DNA from: CAZAMT01 sp964486145
GTDB lineage: Bacteria; Bacteroidota; Bacteroidia; Bacteroidales; JAAAOM01
Length of the DNA stretch: 7,470 nt
NCBI GenBank assembly: GCA_964486145.1
Contig: CAZAMT010000202.1
Location: forward strand, 1-7,470
Direction of reading: 5' to 3'
Shown here one piece after another: positions 1 to 6,734 of the stretch. A program made the translations under genes and the position numbers. The notes below the pieces were generated by a model that searched no databases, was not told the origin of the DNA, and worked only from the letters and a program-made list of their open reading frames with translations. Numbering within the stretch: the stretch's first letter is position 1; each line of letters starts with the position of its first letter.

Positions 1-23
1 TTTTTTATTTACTCTAATTATAA

Positions 24-54
24 ATTGCCTGATGAATCACCACATTTAGCTTTG
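24..54 (+). promoter_or_regulatory. Predicted Bacteroidota-type promoter of the dehydrogenase operon
   Basis: TAGCTTTG at 47-54 matches the Bacteroidota -7 element TAnnTTTG exactly. ATTG at 24-27 lies 19 bases upstream and fits the -33 element (TTTG/TTG) with one mismatch. The implied start of transcription is near 60, which leaves a leader of about 50 bases before the ATG at 111. No other promoter-like pair was seen ahead of the three-gene operon. The call rests on motif match only. Confidence 0.55.
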
Positions 55-110
55 GTGTTATTGGATAGTCGCCGGAATATTCTTAATTTTTCAGGCAAAA
101 CTGACGAACA

Positions 111-704
111 ATGCAAAAATCCCTTAATCGACGTCATTTTATGAGACTGTTGAGCGCTGGGCTTGGTGCCTCCATCGCTGCACTGAATACATCCTGCAAC
201 ACATCCCGTGGCAAGTGGAGATTTCTGTCAGATGAGGAAGGGAAACTTTTAAATGCCGTGGTTGACCAGATTATCCCTGCCGATGAAGATGCCGGTGCCA
301 AAGATGCCGGTGTCGTAAATTATATTGACAAACAATTGGTTTCATTCTATAAAAAACATCAGGATAACTACCGGGTGAATTTGCTGAAAATGCAATCCGC
401 TGCCTTGAACCTGCATGATACTAAGTTTGAAGCAATGGAATGGAACACCCAAACCGAATTTCTTGAATTAATGGAAAAAGGAAATTTACTATCTGATAAC
501 TGGGGCGGTGCTGAACAAAGAAATTTTTTTAGAATGGTTGTCGATCACTGCATGCAGGGGTTTTATGGAAGCCCAAGGCATGGTGGTAATGATAAGTATG
601 TGAGTTATCGCATGCTTGATCTCCCGTATCCTGACTTCATTAGTCAAAACAGGTATAAAAACATGGATTGGAGAACCTATCCCACCAATCCGGTTAACTA
701 TTAA
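111..704 (+). CDS. Gluconate 2-dehydrogenase subunit 3 family protein (small subunit of a GMC dehydrogenase complex)
   Basis: A 197-residue protein, probably the small partner subunit of the flavoprotein encoded next. Residues 6-14 (NRRHFMRLL) form a twin-arginine-like leader followed by a weakly hydrophobic stretch to about residue 25, which suggests Tat export. Cys29 (NTSC) could be a lipoprotein cysteine, but the -3 position is not the usual aliphatic residue. From about residue 38 the sequence has the look of the Gluconate_2-dh3 family: FLSDEEGKLLNAVVDQIIP, then an acidic loop (ADEDAGAKDAG) and VVNYID. In known FAD-glucose, gluconate and sorbitol dehydrogenases this subunit carries the Tat signal and escorts the FAD subunit across the membrane; that role is inferred here. 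It is the first gene of the operon and ends 10 bases before the GMC gene. The ATG is the first in frame after the promoter and gives the full leader. Confidence 0.85.
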   Translation: MQKSLNRRHFMRLLSAGLGASIAALNTSCNTSRGKWRFLSDEEGKLLNAVVDQIIPADEDAGAKDAGVVNYIDKQLVSFYKKHQDNYRVNLLKMQSAALNLHDTKFEAMEWNTQTEFLELMEKGNLLSDNWGGAEQRNFFRMVVDHCMQGFYGSPRHGGNDKYVSYRMLDLPYPDFISQNRYKNMDWRTYPTNPVNY

Positions 705-714
705 ATTTATTAAA

Positions 715-2370
715 ATGGCAAACAAACATGTGAATGCTGTAGTGGTTGGTGCCGGGGCCGGAGGTGGTATTGCTGCCAAAGAACTGGCAACGCATGGACT
801 ATCCGTGTTGCTGCTCGAAAGAGGAAAAAAATATACCTACGATGACCACGACAATGATGAGCTTATCTCCCAGCGTTCATTTCCGTTAAAATGTGCTTTC
901 GGTCCCAACAACGAGCAATACCGAAGGGTAAATGCACAGGGCGATGAGCCTCGTATCGTATACCCGAACGATTATGCTTATGGGAACAATGCAGCATGTG
1001 TTGGTGGCGGCACGCTCAGTTATGGCGCCATGGCCTGGAGGTTCCTGCCCGAAGATTTTAAAATGAAATCCACGTATGGTCATATCGAAGGAAGCACCAT
1101 CGAAGACTGGCCCATTTCATATGATGATCTTGAACCTTTTTATGAAAAGGCTGAATACGAAATTGGAGTTGCCGGTGATTTTACAAATAATCCGAACAGC
1201 GCACCCCGCGAAAAACCTTACCCGATGCCTGCTTTTTCTTACAACAAGGAAGGCCGGATTCTTGAGCCGGTAGCCAGACAGAAGGGCTGGCACCCTTTCC
1301 CGATCCCGATGTTGCGGAATTCCGTGCCTTACGGAGGGCGACCAGCCTGTTACAGAATGCGTACCTGTGTAGGATATGCCTGCCCGGTGAATGCCAAATG
1401 CGGCACTCAAAATACAGTAATTCCCGTAGCAATTGAATCCGGAAATTGTACCCTAAAAACCGAATGTAAGGTATTTAACATCATGGTTAACGACCGGGGC
1501 ATTGCCAAAGGCATTCAGTATTACGATGAGAATGACAAATTGCAAACCCAAACTACCGATATCGTTGTTATTGCTGCCTCTGCCTCCGAAACCGCCCGAT
1601 TGTTGCTAAATTCAAAATCATCGTTATTTCCTGATGGTGCAGGAAACAATAATGGCTGGGTGGGAAAAAATCTTCAGGATCATGCTTATTCAGGTGCAAT
1701 TGGTCTGTTCGAAGAGGAAGTATTTGACGATGTGGGACCCGGTGCCTGCATTGCCATCAGCGATTTCAATCATCATAACAGTGGCTTTATTGGCGGAGGT
1801 GTGCTGTGCAATGAGTTCATCAGAATGCCATATCTGTTTACAAAGCAGCGTCCACCGGGAAGCGCCAAATGGGGAAAAGCGCACAAGGACTTTCAACGAA
1901 AGTATTACAAACGAAATATGGGTATTCATGGGCCTGTGCAGGAAATTCCGGTATTTAATCATCAATGTGAGATTGATCCTGTAGTAAAAGATTTCTGGGG
2001 AGTTCCAACCTTAAGAATGTCAGGCTTGCGGCATGAAGAAGACATTGAAACAGGCATATTTTTGGCTGGCAAAGCAGAAGAATGGCTGCGAGCATCAGGT
2101 GCAACAGAAGTATGGCAAAAGGTGCCCGGTAGGGCAGGTACACCGTCGCAGCATCAGTCGGGATCGTGTCGCATGGGCAATGATCCAAAAACATCAGTAA
2201 CCAATAAATATGGCCAGCTCCATGAAATAGACAATATATTTATTGCCGATGGGAGCCTGCACGTAACAAACGGGGGATTTAATCCGGCCCTCACCATTAT
2301 GGCTGTTTCGTATTGGGTATCCGATTATATAAAAAAGCAATGGAACGGAACAATGTTTAAATCCAACTGA
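715..2370 (+). CDS. GMC family oxidoreductase (FAD-dependent dehydrogenase, catalytic subunit)
   Basis: A 551-residue flavoprotein, the likely catalytic subunit, oxidising an alcohol, sugar or sugar acid and passing electrons to a partner rather than to oxygen; the substrate cannot be told. Residues 12-18 (GAGAGGG) plus Glu35 form the FAD-binding Rossmann motif. CVGGGT at 95-100 and DWP at 131-133 fit GMC signatures. In the C-terminal GMC domain, His480 in HQSGSCRMG and Asn523 in GGFNPALTIMA are at the places of the catalytic His/Asn pair. Cysteines 212, 218, 223 and 229 cluster in one short segment and may hold an iron-sulfur cluster, as in bacterial FAD-glucose dehydrogenase. There is no signal peptide, so export with the preceding Tat-leader subunit is likely. 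An open frame runs back to 616, but that part overlaps the upstream gene; the ATG at 715 lies just before the FAD motif and is preferred. The next gene begins 3 bases after the stop. Confidence 0.92.
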   Translation: MANKHVNAVVVGAGAGGGIAAKELATHGLSVLLLERGKKYTYDDHDNDELISQRSFPLKCAFGPNNEQYRRVNAQGDEPRIVYPNDYAYGNNAACVGGGTLSYGAMAWRFLPEDFKMKSTYGHIEGSTIEDWPISYDDLEPFYEKAEYEIGVAGDFTNNPNSAPREKPYPMPAFSYNKEGRILEPVARQKGWHPFPIPMLRNSVPYGGRPACYRMRTCVGYACPVNAKCGTQNTVIPVAIESGNCTLKTECKVFNIMVNDRGIAKGIQYYDENDKLQTQTTDIVVIAASASETARLLLNSKSSLFPDGAGNNNGWVGKNLQDHAYSGAIGLFEEEVFDDVGPGACIAISDFNHHNSGFIGGGVLCNEFIRMPYLFTKQRPPGSAKWGKAHKDFQRKYYKRNMGIHGPVQEIPVFNHQCEIDPVVKDFWGVPTLRMSGLRHEEDIETGIFLAGKAEEWLRASGATEVWQKVPGRAGTPSQHQSGSCRMGNDPKTSVTNKYGQLHEIDNIFIADGSLHVTNGGFNPALTIMAVSYWVSDYIKKQWNGTMFKSN

Positions 2371-2373
2371 TCA

Positions 2374-3438
2374 ATGGTTAAAAACAGACGATACAAACGC
2401 ACACTTCTGATGACGGTAATCACGGTTGGAATTATTATTATTGCAACTGCCGGTGGTTATGTTTACTGGAATGCAGCTCCACCTCACAAAACATGCCTCT
2501 CCTGTCATGAAATAACCAATTCCTTTGATATGTGGGCCCGGTCATCACATCGTGATATTCACTGCAAAACCTGCCACGGTACTGCACTTAGCAACGGATG
2601 GCACAGCATTCAGGAAAAATCAAACATGGTTATCAATCATTTCAGAGAGGAATATGTGGAAGATATCCGGTTAAGTGAAGAACAAATCTTTGAAATGATG
2701 GATAATTGCAAAAGTTGTCATCAAAATCAGTATGCCAAATGGCTTTCAGGTGGTCACTCGATGAAATATTCCGATGTTTTTTTAAATGTTACCCATAATC
2801 AAACCGAACAAATCAATGATGACTGCCTTCGGTGCCATGGGATGTTCTTTGAAGGAACCGTACATGATATAGTTGAACCACTGAGCATGGAAGGTCCATG
2901 GAGGCTGCTGCGCGAAGATCTTGCCGATAGACCAACCATGCCCTGCCTAACCTGTCATAGCATTCATGAGGAAAATCTTCCAACAACAGAACCAGTGTAT
3001 GACGCCCCAAACCAGATTCATTACCAACGGATGAGTAAGTCTCCAACTGTTGGATTTTGGGATCGACACGAACAGGATTTTTACCGTGCAGAAATTCTGC
3101 CGGAACCCATGGTAATTGATGATGATCATAAAGTGAAGCTTGCAAAGGATCATTCGCAAAAAATGTGTACTATCTGTCATTCCCCCAATTCGTTTCATAT
3201 GGCCGGTTCCGGTGACGATCGAACACCTCGCGGAGTTCATGAAGGTTTAACATGCAATTCATGCCATATTCCACATTCCAATGATTCGAAACGTTCATGT
3301 CAAAATTGCCATCCGGCTATATCAAACTGTGGTCTGGACGTAACCACTATGAACACGACCTTTGTGAATCCGCAAAGTCCCCATGATATTCATTTTGTGG
3401 GGTGCAAGGATTGCCATCCCGAAATGGGTGAAAAATAA
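2374..3438 (+). CDS. Membrane-anchored nine-haem cytochrome c with NapC/NrfH-like head
   Basis: A 354-residue protein with nine CxxCH haem-binding sites, at residues 41, 64, 112, 151, 191, 265, 294, 309 and 344. A positively charged N-terminus (KNRRYKR) leads into one hydrophobic helix at about 11-32, which is not obviously cleaved, so the haem domain should be anchored and face the periplasm. The first part (CLSCHEI, then W53, H59 and the second site at 64) resembles the NapC/NrfH family of quinol-linked tetrahaem cytochromes. Residues 196-264, between sites 5 and 6, hold no haem site. Many free histidines (for example in HDIH near the C-terminus) could be axial ligands. It is the third gene of the operon, 3 bases after the GMC gene, and probably takes electrons from that flavoprotein or links it to the quinone pool. 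The usual partner in this enzyme group is a tri-haem cytochrome of another family, so this is an unusual pairing. Haem count is direct; partners and direction of electron flow are inferred. Confidence 0.88.
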   Translation: MVKNRRYKRTLLMTVITVGIIIIATAGGYVYWNAAPPHKTCLSCHEITNSFDMWARSSHRDIHCKTCHGTALSNGWHSIQEKSNMVINHFREEYVEDIRLSEEQIFEMMDNCKSCHQNQYAKWLSGGHSMKYSDVFLNVTHNQTEQINDDCLRCHGMFFEGTVHDIVEPLSMEGPWRLLREDLADRPTMPCLTCHSIHEENLPTTEPVYDAPNQIHYQRMSKSPTVGFWDRHEQDFYRAEILPEPMVIDDDHKVKLAKDHSQKMCTICHSPNSFHMAGSGDDRTPRGVHEGLTCNSCHIPHSNDSKRSCQNCHPAISNCGLDVTTMNTTFVNPQSPHDIHFVGCKDCHPEMGEK

Positions 3439-3520
3439 TTCTTTTTTTCGTTGGTTAAAATGGCAAGGTGGAGACTTTTCGTATTGAAATGATCAATCGG
3501 TTAATTTCTCAAAAACCGGG

Positions 3521-4135
3521 TTAGGTGCGTTCCCTGCGGTTTATTTCATCCCTGATTTCGGAAGCTTTTTCATAATCCTCATTCGCAATAGCTTCTTTGA
3601 GCATATCCTCGAGATCTTTCATCTTATAATGCTTCAATTCTTCAGAAATCCGCTCCTCGCTTTCAACGTCAATGGTAAATGATTTTGATTTCTGGGATGA
3701 TTTTTTAACCTTCGATTCTTTCTCAAAATCAAGAATAATACCTGCTCGTGACATAATATCCTCTGTTGTGTAAATGGAACAGTTGAAACGCAGTGCAAGT
3801 GCAATTGCATCGGAGGTTCGGGCATCTATGGAAAGTCTGTTGATACCGTTGTCACAAAACAATTTAGAGTAAAATACACCTTCTTCGAGCTTATAAATTT
3901 CTACCTCGAGCAATTTAATGCCAAAAGAATTGGCAAATTTTAAAAATAAATCATGGGTCAGTGGTCTCGGTGGTTTTAACCCCTCCAACTGGATAGCAAT
4001 CGCCTGGGCTTCAAAGCCCCCAACAATAATCGGAATTCGTCTGTCTCCTTCTTCCTCAGTTAAAACTAACGCGTAAGCGCCTGATTGGGTCTGGCTGTAT
4101 GATATTCCTAAAACATTAAGCTTAATCCTACTCAT
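3521..4135 (-). CDS. Bifunctional nuclease family (DUF151) protein with C-terminal UVR motif
   Basis: A 204-residue soluble protein. Residues 1-138 fit the DUF151/BFN family: the opening VLGISYSQTQSGAYALVLTEE, then RRIPIIVGGFEAQAIAIQLEG (31-52), RPLTHDLF (57-64) and the acidic motif LSIDARTSDAIALALR (101-116). A charged linker (about 139-165) leads to residues 171-202, which carry a UVR-type helical hairpin (LEDMLKEAIANEDYEKASEIRDEI) like the one through which UvrB and UvrC pair. Plant members of the family have been reported to have nuclease activity; the role in bacteria is unclear, and a part in nucleic-acid or stress biology is only a guess. It is transcribed alone, converging on the cytochrome gene with 82 bases between the stops, and divergent from rplU. 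The ATG at 4135 gives the normal family N-terminus. Confidence 0.87.
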   Translation of the reverse strand: MSRIKLNVLGISYSQTQSGAYALVLTEEEGDRRIPIIVGGFEAQAIAIQLEGLKPPRPLTHDLFLKFANSFGIKLLEVEIYKLEEGVFYSKLFCDNGINRLSIDARTSDAIALALRFNCSIYTTEDIMSRAGIILDFEKESKVKKSSQKSKSFTIDVESEERISEELKHYKMKDLEDMLKEAIANEDYEKASEIRDEINRRERT

Positions 4136-4179
4136 GATAAAAAAATGCTACCCCCGATTTTATTTTCTTCAAAATTATA

Positions 4180-4187
4180 CAAAAATA
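4180..4187 (-). promoter_or_regulatory. Possible -7 element of the DUF151 gene promoter
   Basis: Read on the minus strand this is TATTTTTG, a full match to TAnnTTTG, about 45 bases before the ATG at 4135. The expected -33 place (4207-4210) reads TTTT, not TTTG. A second match, TAATTTTG at 4177-4170, lacks any -33 partner. In so AT-rich a spacer such matches can arise by chance, so this is a weak call. Confidence 0.3.
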
Positions 4188-4320
4188 ATAAAAACCGCCT
4201 GGCTTGAAAATGAATCAGCTGTTTTAAATACAAGTAAAAAGAAATAATGAAAAATGTTCAAATTTTTTATTTTAAGAATTTTATTACCTCCCAAAAAAAT
4301 AAAAATATTATAATCAAATC

Positions 4321-4351
4321 TTTGCAGATATATTAAACTTTTCTATTTTTG
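4321..4351 (+). promoter_or_regulatory. Predicted Bacteroidota-type promoter of rplU-rpmA
   Basis: TTTG at 4321-4324 and TATTTTTG at 4344-4351 match both parts of the Bacteroidota promoter consensus, with 19 bases between them. Transcription should start near 4357, giving a leader of about 30 bases to the rplU ATG at 4388. The leader is A/T-rich with no Shine-Dalgarno sequence, as is normal for ribosomal genes in this phylum. Confidence 0.7.
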
Positions 4352-4387
4352 CACTCCCAAGTTTAAAACGGGTTAAACATTTATAAA

Positions 4388-5086
4388 ATGTACGCTATAG
4401 TAGATATCGCAGGACAGCAATTTAAAGTTGAAAAAGAGCAAAAAGTCTTTATTAACCGTTTGAATGTTGATGAAGGTAAAAAAATTGAATTTGATCAGGT
4501 TTTACTTATTGACAATAACGGAAAAGTAAATATTGGCTCACCTACCATCAAAGGTGCAAGCATATCAGCCCAGGTGTTATCACATGTGAGAGGTGATAAA
4601 GTCTTGGTATTCAAGAAAAAAAGAAGAAAAGGATATCAGAAACTAAATGGCCATCGCCAGGATTTATCGGAAATTGTGATCGAAGAAATCAACGAAAAAT
4701 CAACTGGAAAAAAAGCTGTAAAAGAGGAAATTCCCAACGAAACCAAGTCCGGCGAAACTAAAGGAGAAACGAAAAAAGAAGAATCCAAACAGGCTTCTGC
4801 AAAAACAGAAGTTGAAACAACAAAAAAGAAAGAGACTAAACCGAAAGCCGAAAAATCTGAACCAGCAACAAAACAGGATAAGCCTGTAGAGGAAGAAAAA
4901 AAGGAAACCACAGAAGCAAAAGCTCCGAAAGCCGAAGAGAAAAAAGGAGTGAAGACAGAAACTGAAAAGGAAGACAAAAAAGCAGCAGACGATACTAAAA
5001 AAGCTAAACCGAAAGCAGAGAATAAGCCCTCTACAGATGAATTAAAAAACGAGGGAGAAAGTAAAGAAGAAAATAAAGAAGAATAA
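4388..5086 (+). CDS. rplU: Large ribosomal subunit protein L21 (bL21) with long charged C-terminal tail
   Basis: A 232-residue L21. Residues 1-102 are the whole L21 domain: MYAIVDIAGQQFKVEK at the start, GDKVLVFKKKRRKGYQKLNG at 69-88, then HRQDLSEIVIEEI. L21 binds 23S rRNA in the large subunit. Bacterial L21 is normally about 100-105 residues, so residues 103-232 are an added tail. The tail is made almost wholly of Lys, Glu, Ala, Thr, Ser, Pro, Asp, Gly, Asn, Val and Gln, with no aromatic residue, Cys, Met, His or Arg, and has a recurring PKAE motif. It should be disordered. Extended L21 tails are familiar in Bacteroidota; their function is not known. The gene is first in an operon with rpmA, 18 bases downstream. 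Confidence 0.96.
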   Translation: MYAIVDIAGQQFKVEKEQKVFINRLNVDEGKKIEFDQVLLIDNNGKVNIGSPTIKGASISAQVLSHVRGDKVLVFKKKRRKGYQKLNGHRQDLSEIVIEEINEKSTGKKAVKEEIPNETKSGETKGETKKEESKQASAKTEVETTKKKETKPKAEKSEPATKQDKPVEEEKKETTEAKAPKAEEKKGVKTETEKEDKKAADDTKKAKPKAENKPSTDELKNEGESKEENKEE

Positions 5087-5104
5087 TTTAAATGAATCAG
5101 ATAT

Positions 5105-5362
5105 ATGGCACACAAAAAAGGAGCCGGTAGTTCAAGAAACGGACGCGAATCGGAAAGTAAAAGACTAGGTGTTAAATTATTCGGCGGACAGACCGCGAAA
5201 GCAGGAAACATCATTGTGCGCCAGCGCGGAACACAGCACTATCCGGGTACAAATGTTGGCATAGGTAAAGACCATACGTTGTTTGCCCTCATTGATGGTA
5301 AAATCGAATTTAAAAGAAGAAGAAATAATAAATCATACGTATCTGTGCTTCCGGCAGAATAG
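5105..5362 (+). CDS. rpmA: Large ribosomal subunit protein L27 (bL27)
   Basis: An 85-residue L27 of normal length. It shows MAHKKGAGSSRNGRESESKR at the start, then LGVKLFGGQ, AGNIIVRQRGT, and the GTNVGIGKDHTLFAL core. Its flexible N-terminus reaches toward the peptidyl-transferase centre of the large subunit. It begins directly with MAHKKG and lacks the cleaved N-terminal extension found in Bacillota. The gene lies 18 bases after rplU and shares its promoter; a strong hairpin follows 22 bases after the stop. Confidence 0.97.
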   Translation: MAHKKGAGSSRNGRESESKRLGVKLFGGQTAKAGNIIVRQRGTQHYPGTNVGIGKDHTLFALIDGKIEFKRRRNNKSYVSVLPAE

Positions 5363-5384
5363 AACAGACACCTTTAAAAATATT

Positions 5385-5438
5385 AAAACTCCTGCATTTT
5401 TTATATTCCATTGGACTATAATTGCAGGAGTTTTTTTT
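5385..5438 (+). terminator. Rho-independent terminator-like hairpin after rpmA
   Basis: AAAACTCCTGCA at 5385-5396 pairs perfectly with TGCAGGAGTTTT at 5423-5434, and the T-run continues to 5438. The 26-base loop contains further pairing: TTATA (5401-5405) with TATAA (5417-5421) and TCC with GGA around 5407-5415, so the whole may fold as one long hairpin. It should end rplU-rpmA transcripts. It stops only 16 bases before the serS ATG, so it may also act on serS expression. Confidence 0.75.
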
Positions 5439-5454
5439 AATACCTCATCATGTT

Positions 5455-6729
5455 ATGTTAACATTAAAGCAAATCGAAGAACAATCCAAAGAGGTTATCC
5501 ATAAACTTGGTGTAAAAAATTTTGATGCATCGCGCATTGTGGATCAAATCCTGGAAACAAACCAAAAAAGAAAAAAACTGCAACAGGATGCTGACAACAA
5601 GCAGGCTGAACTTAACCGTATTTCAAAAAGCATCGGACAGTTGTTTAAAGAAGGAAAAAAAGAGGAAGCCAACACGGCACGTGAACAGACTGCAAAGCTT
5701 AAAGAAGATATCAAATCACTCAATGAAGACCATAATATCATTGAGCAGGAATTGAATGCCCTGTTGGTTCAATTACCAAATCTGCCTCATGAATCAGTAC
5801 CGCAGGGGAAAGGTGCAGATGATAACGAACAAGTCCGCTCCGGTGGTAGTTTTCCCGATTTGCCTGAAGGCAGACTTCCACACTGGGATTTGGCAAAAAA
5901 ATACAATATCATTGATTTTGAACTTGGAAATAAAATAACCGGTGCCGGTTTCCCTGTTTACAAAGGTAAAGGAGCTAAATTGCAGCGTGCCCTTATTAGT
6001 TTTTTTCTCGATGAAAACGAAAAAGCGGGTTATAATGAGATCCTTCCTCCCCTCATGGTAAATGAAGATTCAGGTTTCGGAACAGGCCAGTTGCCCGACA
6101 AGGAAGGTCAGATGTATCATATACAAACGGAAAACTTCTTTTTAATTCCAACAGCCGAAGTTCCTGTAACCAACATTTACCGTGATGTAATTTTAAATGC
6201 TGATGATCTTCCTGTCAAAAACACGGCATATACTCCTTGTTTTAGAAGAGAAGCCGGGTCATATGGTAAAGATGTTCGCGGACTAAACCGGTTGCATCAG
6301 TTTGACAAGGTAGAAATTGTACAGATTCATCATCCTGAAAAATCGTACCAGGCTCTTGAGGACATGGTTCAACATGTAGAAAAAATTATACAAATGTTGA
6401 ATCTTCCCTACCGCATTTTAAAATTGTGTGGGGGAGATATGAGTTTTACCTCTGCACTTACTTACGATTTTGAAGTATATGCAGGAGCGCAGGACAAATG
6501 GTTAGAAGTGAGTTCTGTATCAAATTTTGAAAGCTTTCAGGCCAATCGCTTAAAACTGCGATTTAAAGAACGGGGAGAAAAAAAAACACAACCGCTACAC
6601 ACGCTGAATGGCAGTGCGTTAGCTCTTCCCCGAATTGTTGCGGCAATTCTTGAAAATTATCAAACCCGGGAAGGAATCAAAGTACCTGAATGCCTTGTAC
6701 CATACACAGGGTTTGAAATCATTTTCTGA
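5455..6729 (+). CDS. serS: Seryl-tRNA synthetase (class II)
   Basis: A 424-residue SerRS, of usual length, which charges tRNA(Ser) with serine. Residues about 1-105 form the long Lys/Glu-rich coiled-coil arm that grips the tRNA. The catalytic core shows the serine-site TAE at 233-235 (PTAEVPVTN), class II motif 2 at 263-268 (FRREAG, followed by SYGKDVRGLNRLHQF), and motif 3 with NGSALALPR ending at Arg393. The frame is open back to a TTG at 5422, but those codons lie in the terminator arm; the ATG at 5455 gives the family N-terminus MLTLKQIEE. No convincing promoter of its own is seen: TATAATTG at 5417-5424 is one base off a -7 element but has no -33 partner. It may be transcribed by read-through of the rplU-rpmA hairpin. 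The DMT remnant begins 5 bases after the stop. Confidence 0.97.
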   Translation: MLTLKQIEEQSKEVIHKLGVKNFDASRIVDQILETNQKRKKLQQDADNKQAELNRISKSIGQLFKEGKKEEANTAREQTAKLKEDIKSLNEDHNIIEQELNALLVQLPNLPHESVPQGKGADDNEQVRSGGSFPDLPEGRLPHWDLAKKYNIIDFELGNKITGAGFPVYKGKGAKLQRALISFFLDENEKAGYNEILPPLMVNEDSGFGTGQLPDKEGQMYHIQTENFFLIPTAEVPVTNIYRDVILNADDLPVKNTAYTPCFRREAGSYGKDVRGLNRLHQFDKVEIVQIHHPEKSYQALEDMVQHVEKIIQMLNLPYRILKLCGGDMSFTSALTYDFEVYAGAQDKWLEVSSVSNFESFQANRLKLRFKERGEKKTQPLHTLNGSALALPRIVAAILENYQTREGIKVPECLVPYTGFEIIF

Positions 6730-6734
6730 AAAAA

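Larger units (their letters stand above)
4136..4387. other. AT-rich divergent intergenic region
   Basis: This 252-base spacer lies between the starts of the DUF151 gene and rplU. It is strongly AT-rich with A-runs and T-runs and has no open frame or RNA gene that can be supported. It holds a good rplU promoter at 4321-4351 and a weaker -7-like site for the minus-strand gene at 4180-4187. Nothing recognisable is seen in 4200-4320. Confidence 0.7.

Noticed and set aside
1..23. T-rich start of the window as the tail of an upstream terminator
   Set aside because: No stem is visible because the upstream sequence is missing.
616..714. In-frame upstream extension of the GMC gene by 33 codons
   Set aside because: It overlaps the end of the preceding gene in another frame, is not family-like, and the FAD motif starts just after the ATG at 715.
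1117..1432. Minus-strand open frames inside the GMC gene
   Set aside because: They are shadows of the coding strand, with no family resemblance and no start context.
3439..3520. Terminator between the convergent cytochrome and DUF151 genes
   Set aside because: There is a T-run near 3441-3449 and a weak GAAAAA/TTTTTC pairing, but no GC-containing stem that would make a believable hairpin.
4636..5214. Long minus-strand open frame of 192 codons opposite rplU
   Set aside because: Its Ser/Phe-rich sequence is the mirror of the Lys/Glu-rich rplU tail and matches no family; the plus-strand gene explains it.
5422..5454. Upstream TTG start for serS
   Set aside because: These codons lie in the terminator arm and T-run; SerRS proteins begin at the MLTLKQIEE methionine (5455).
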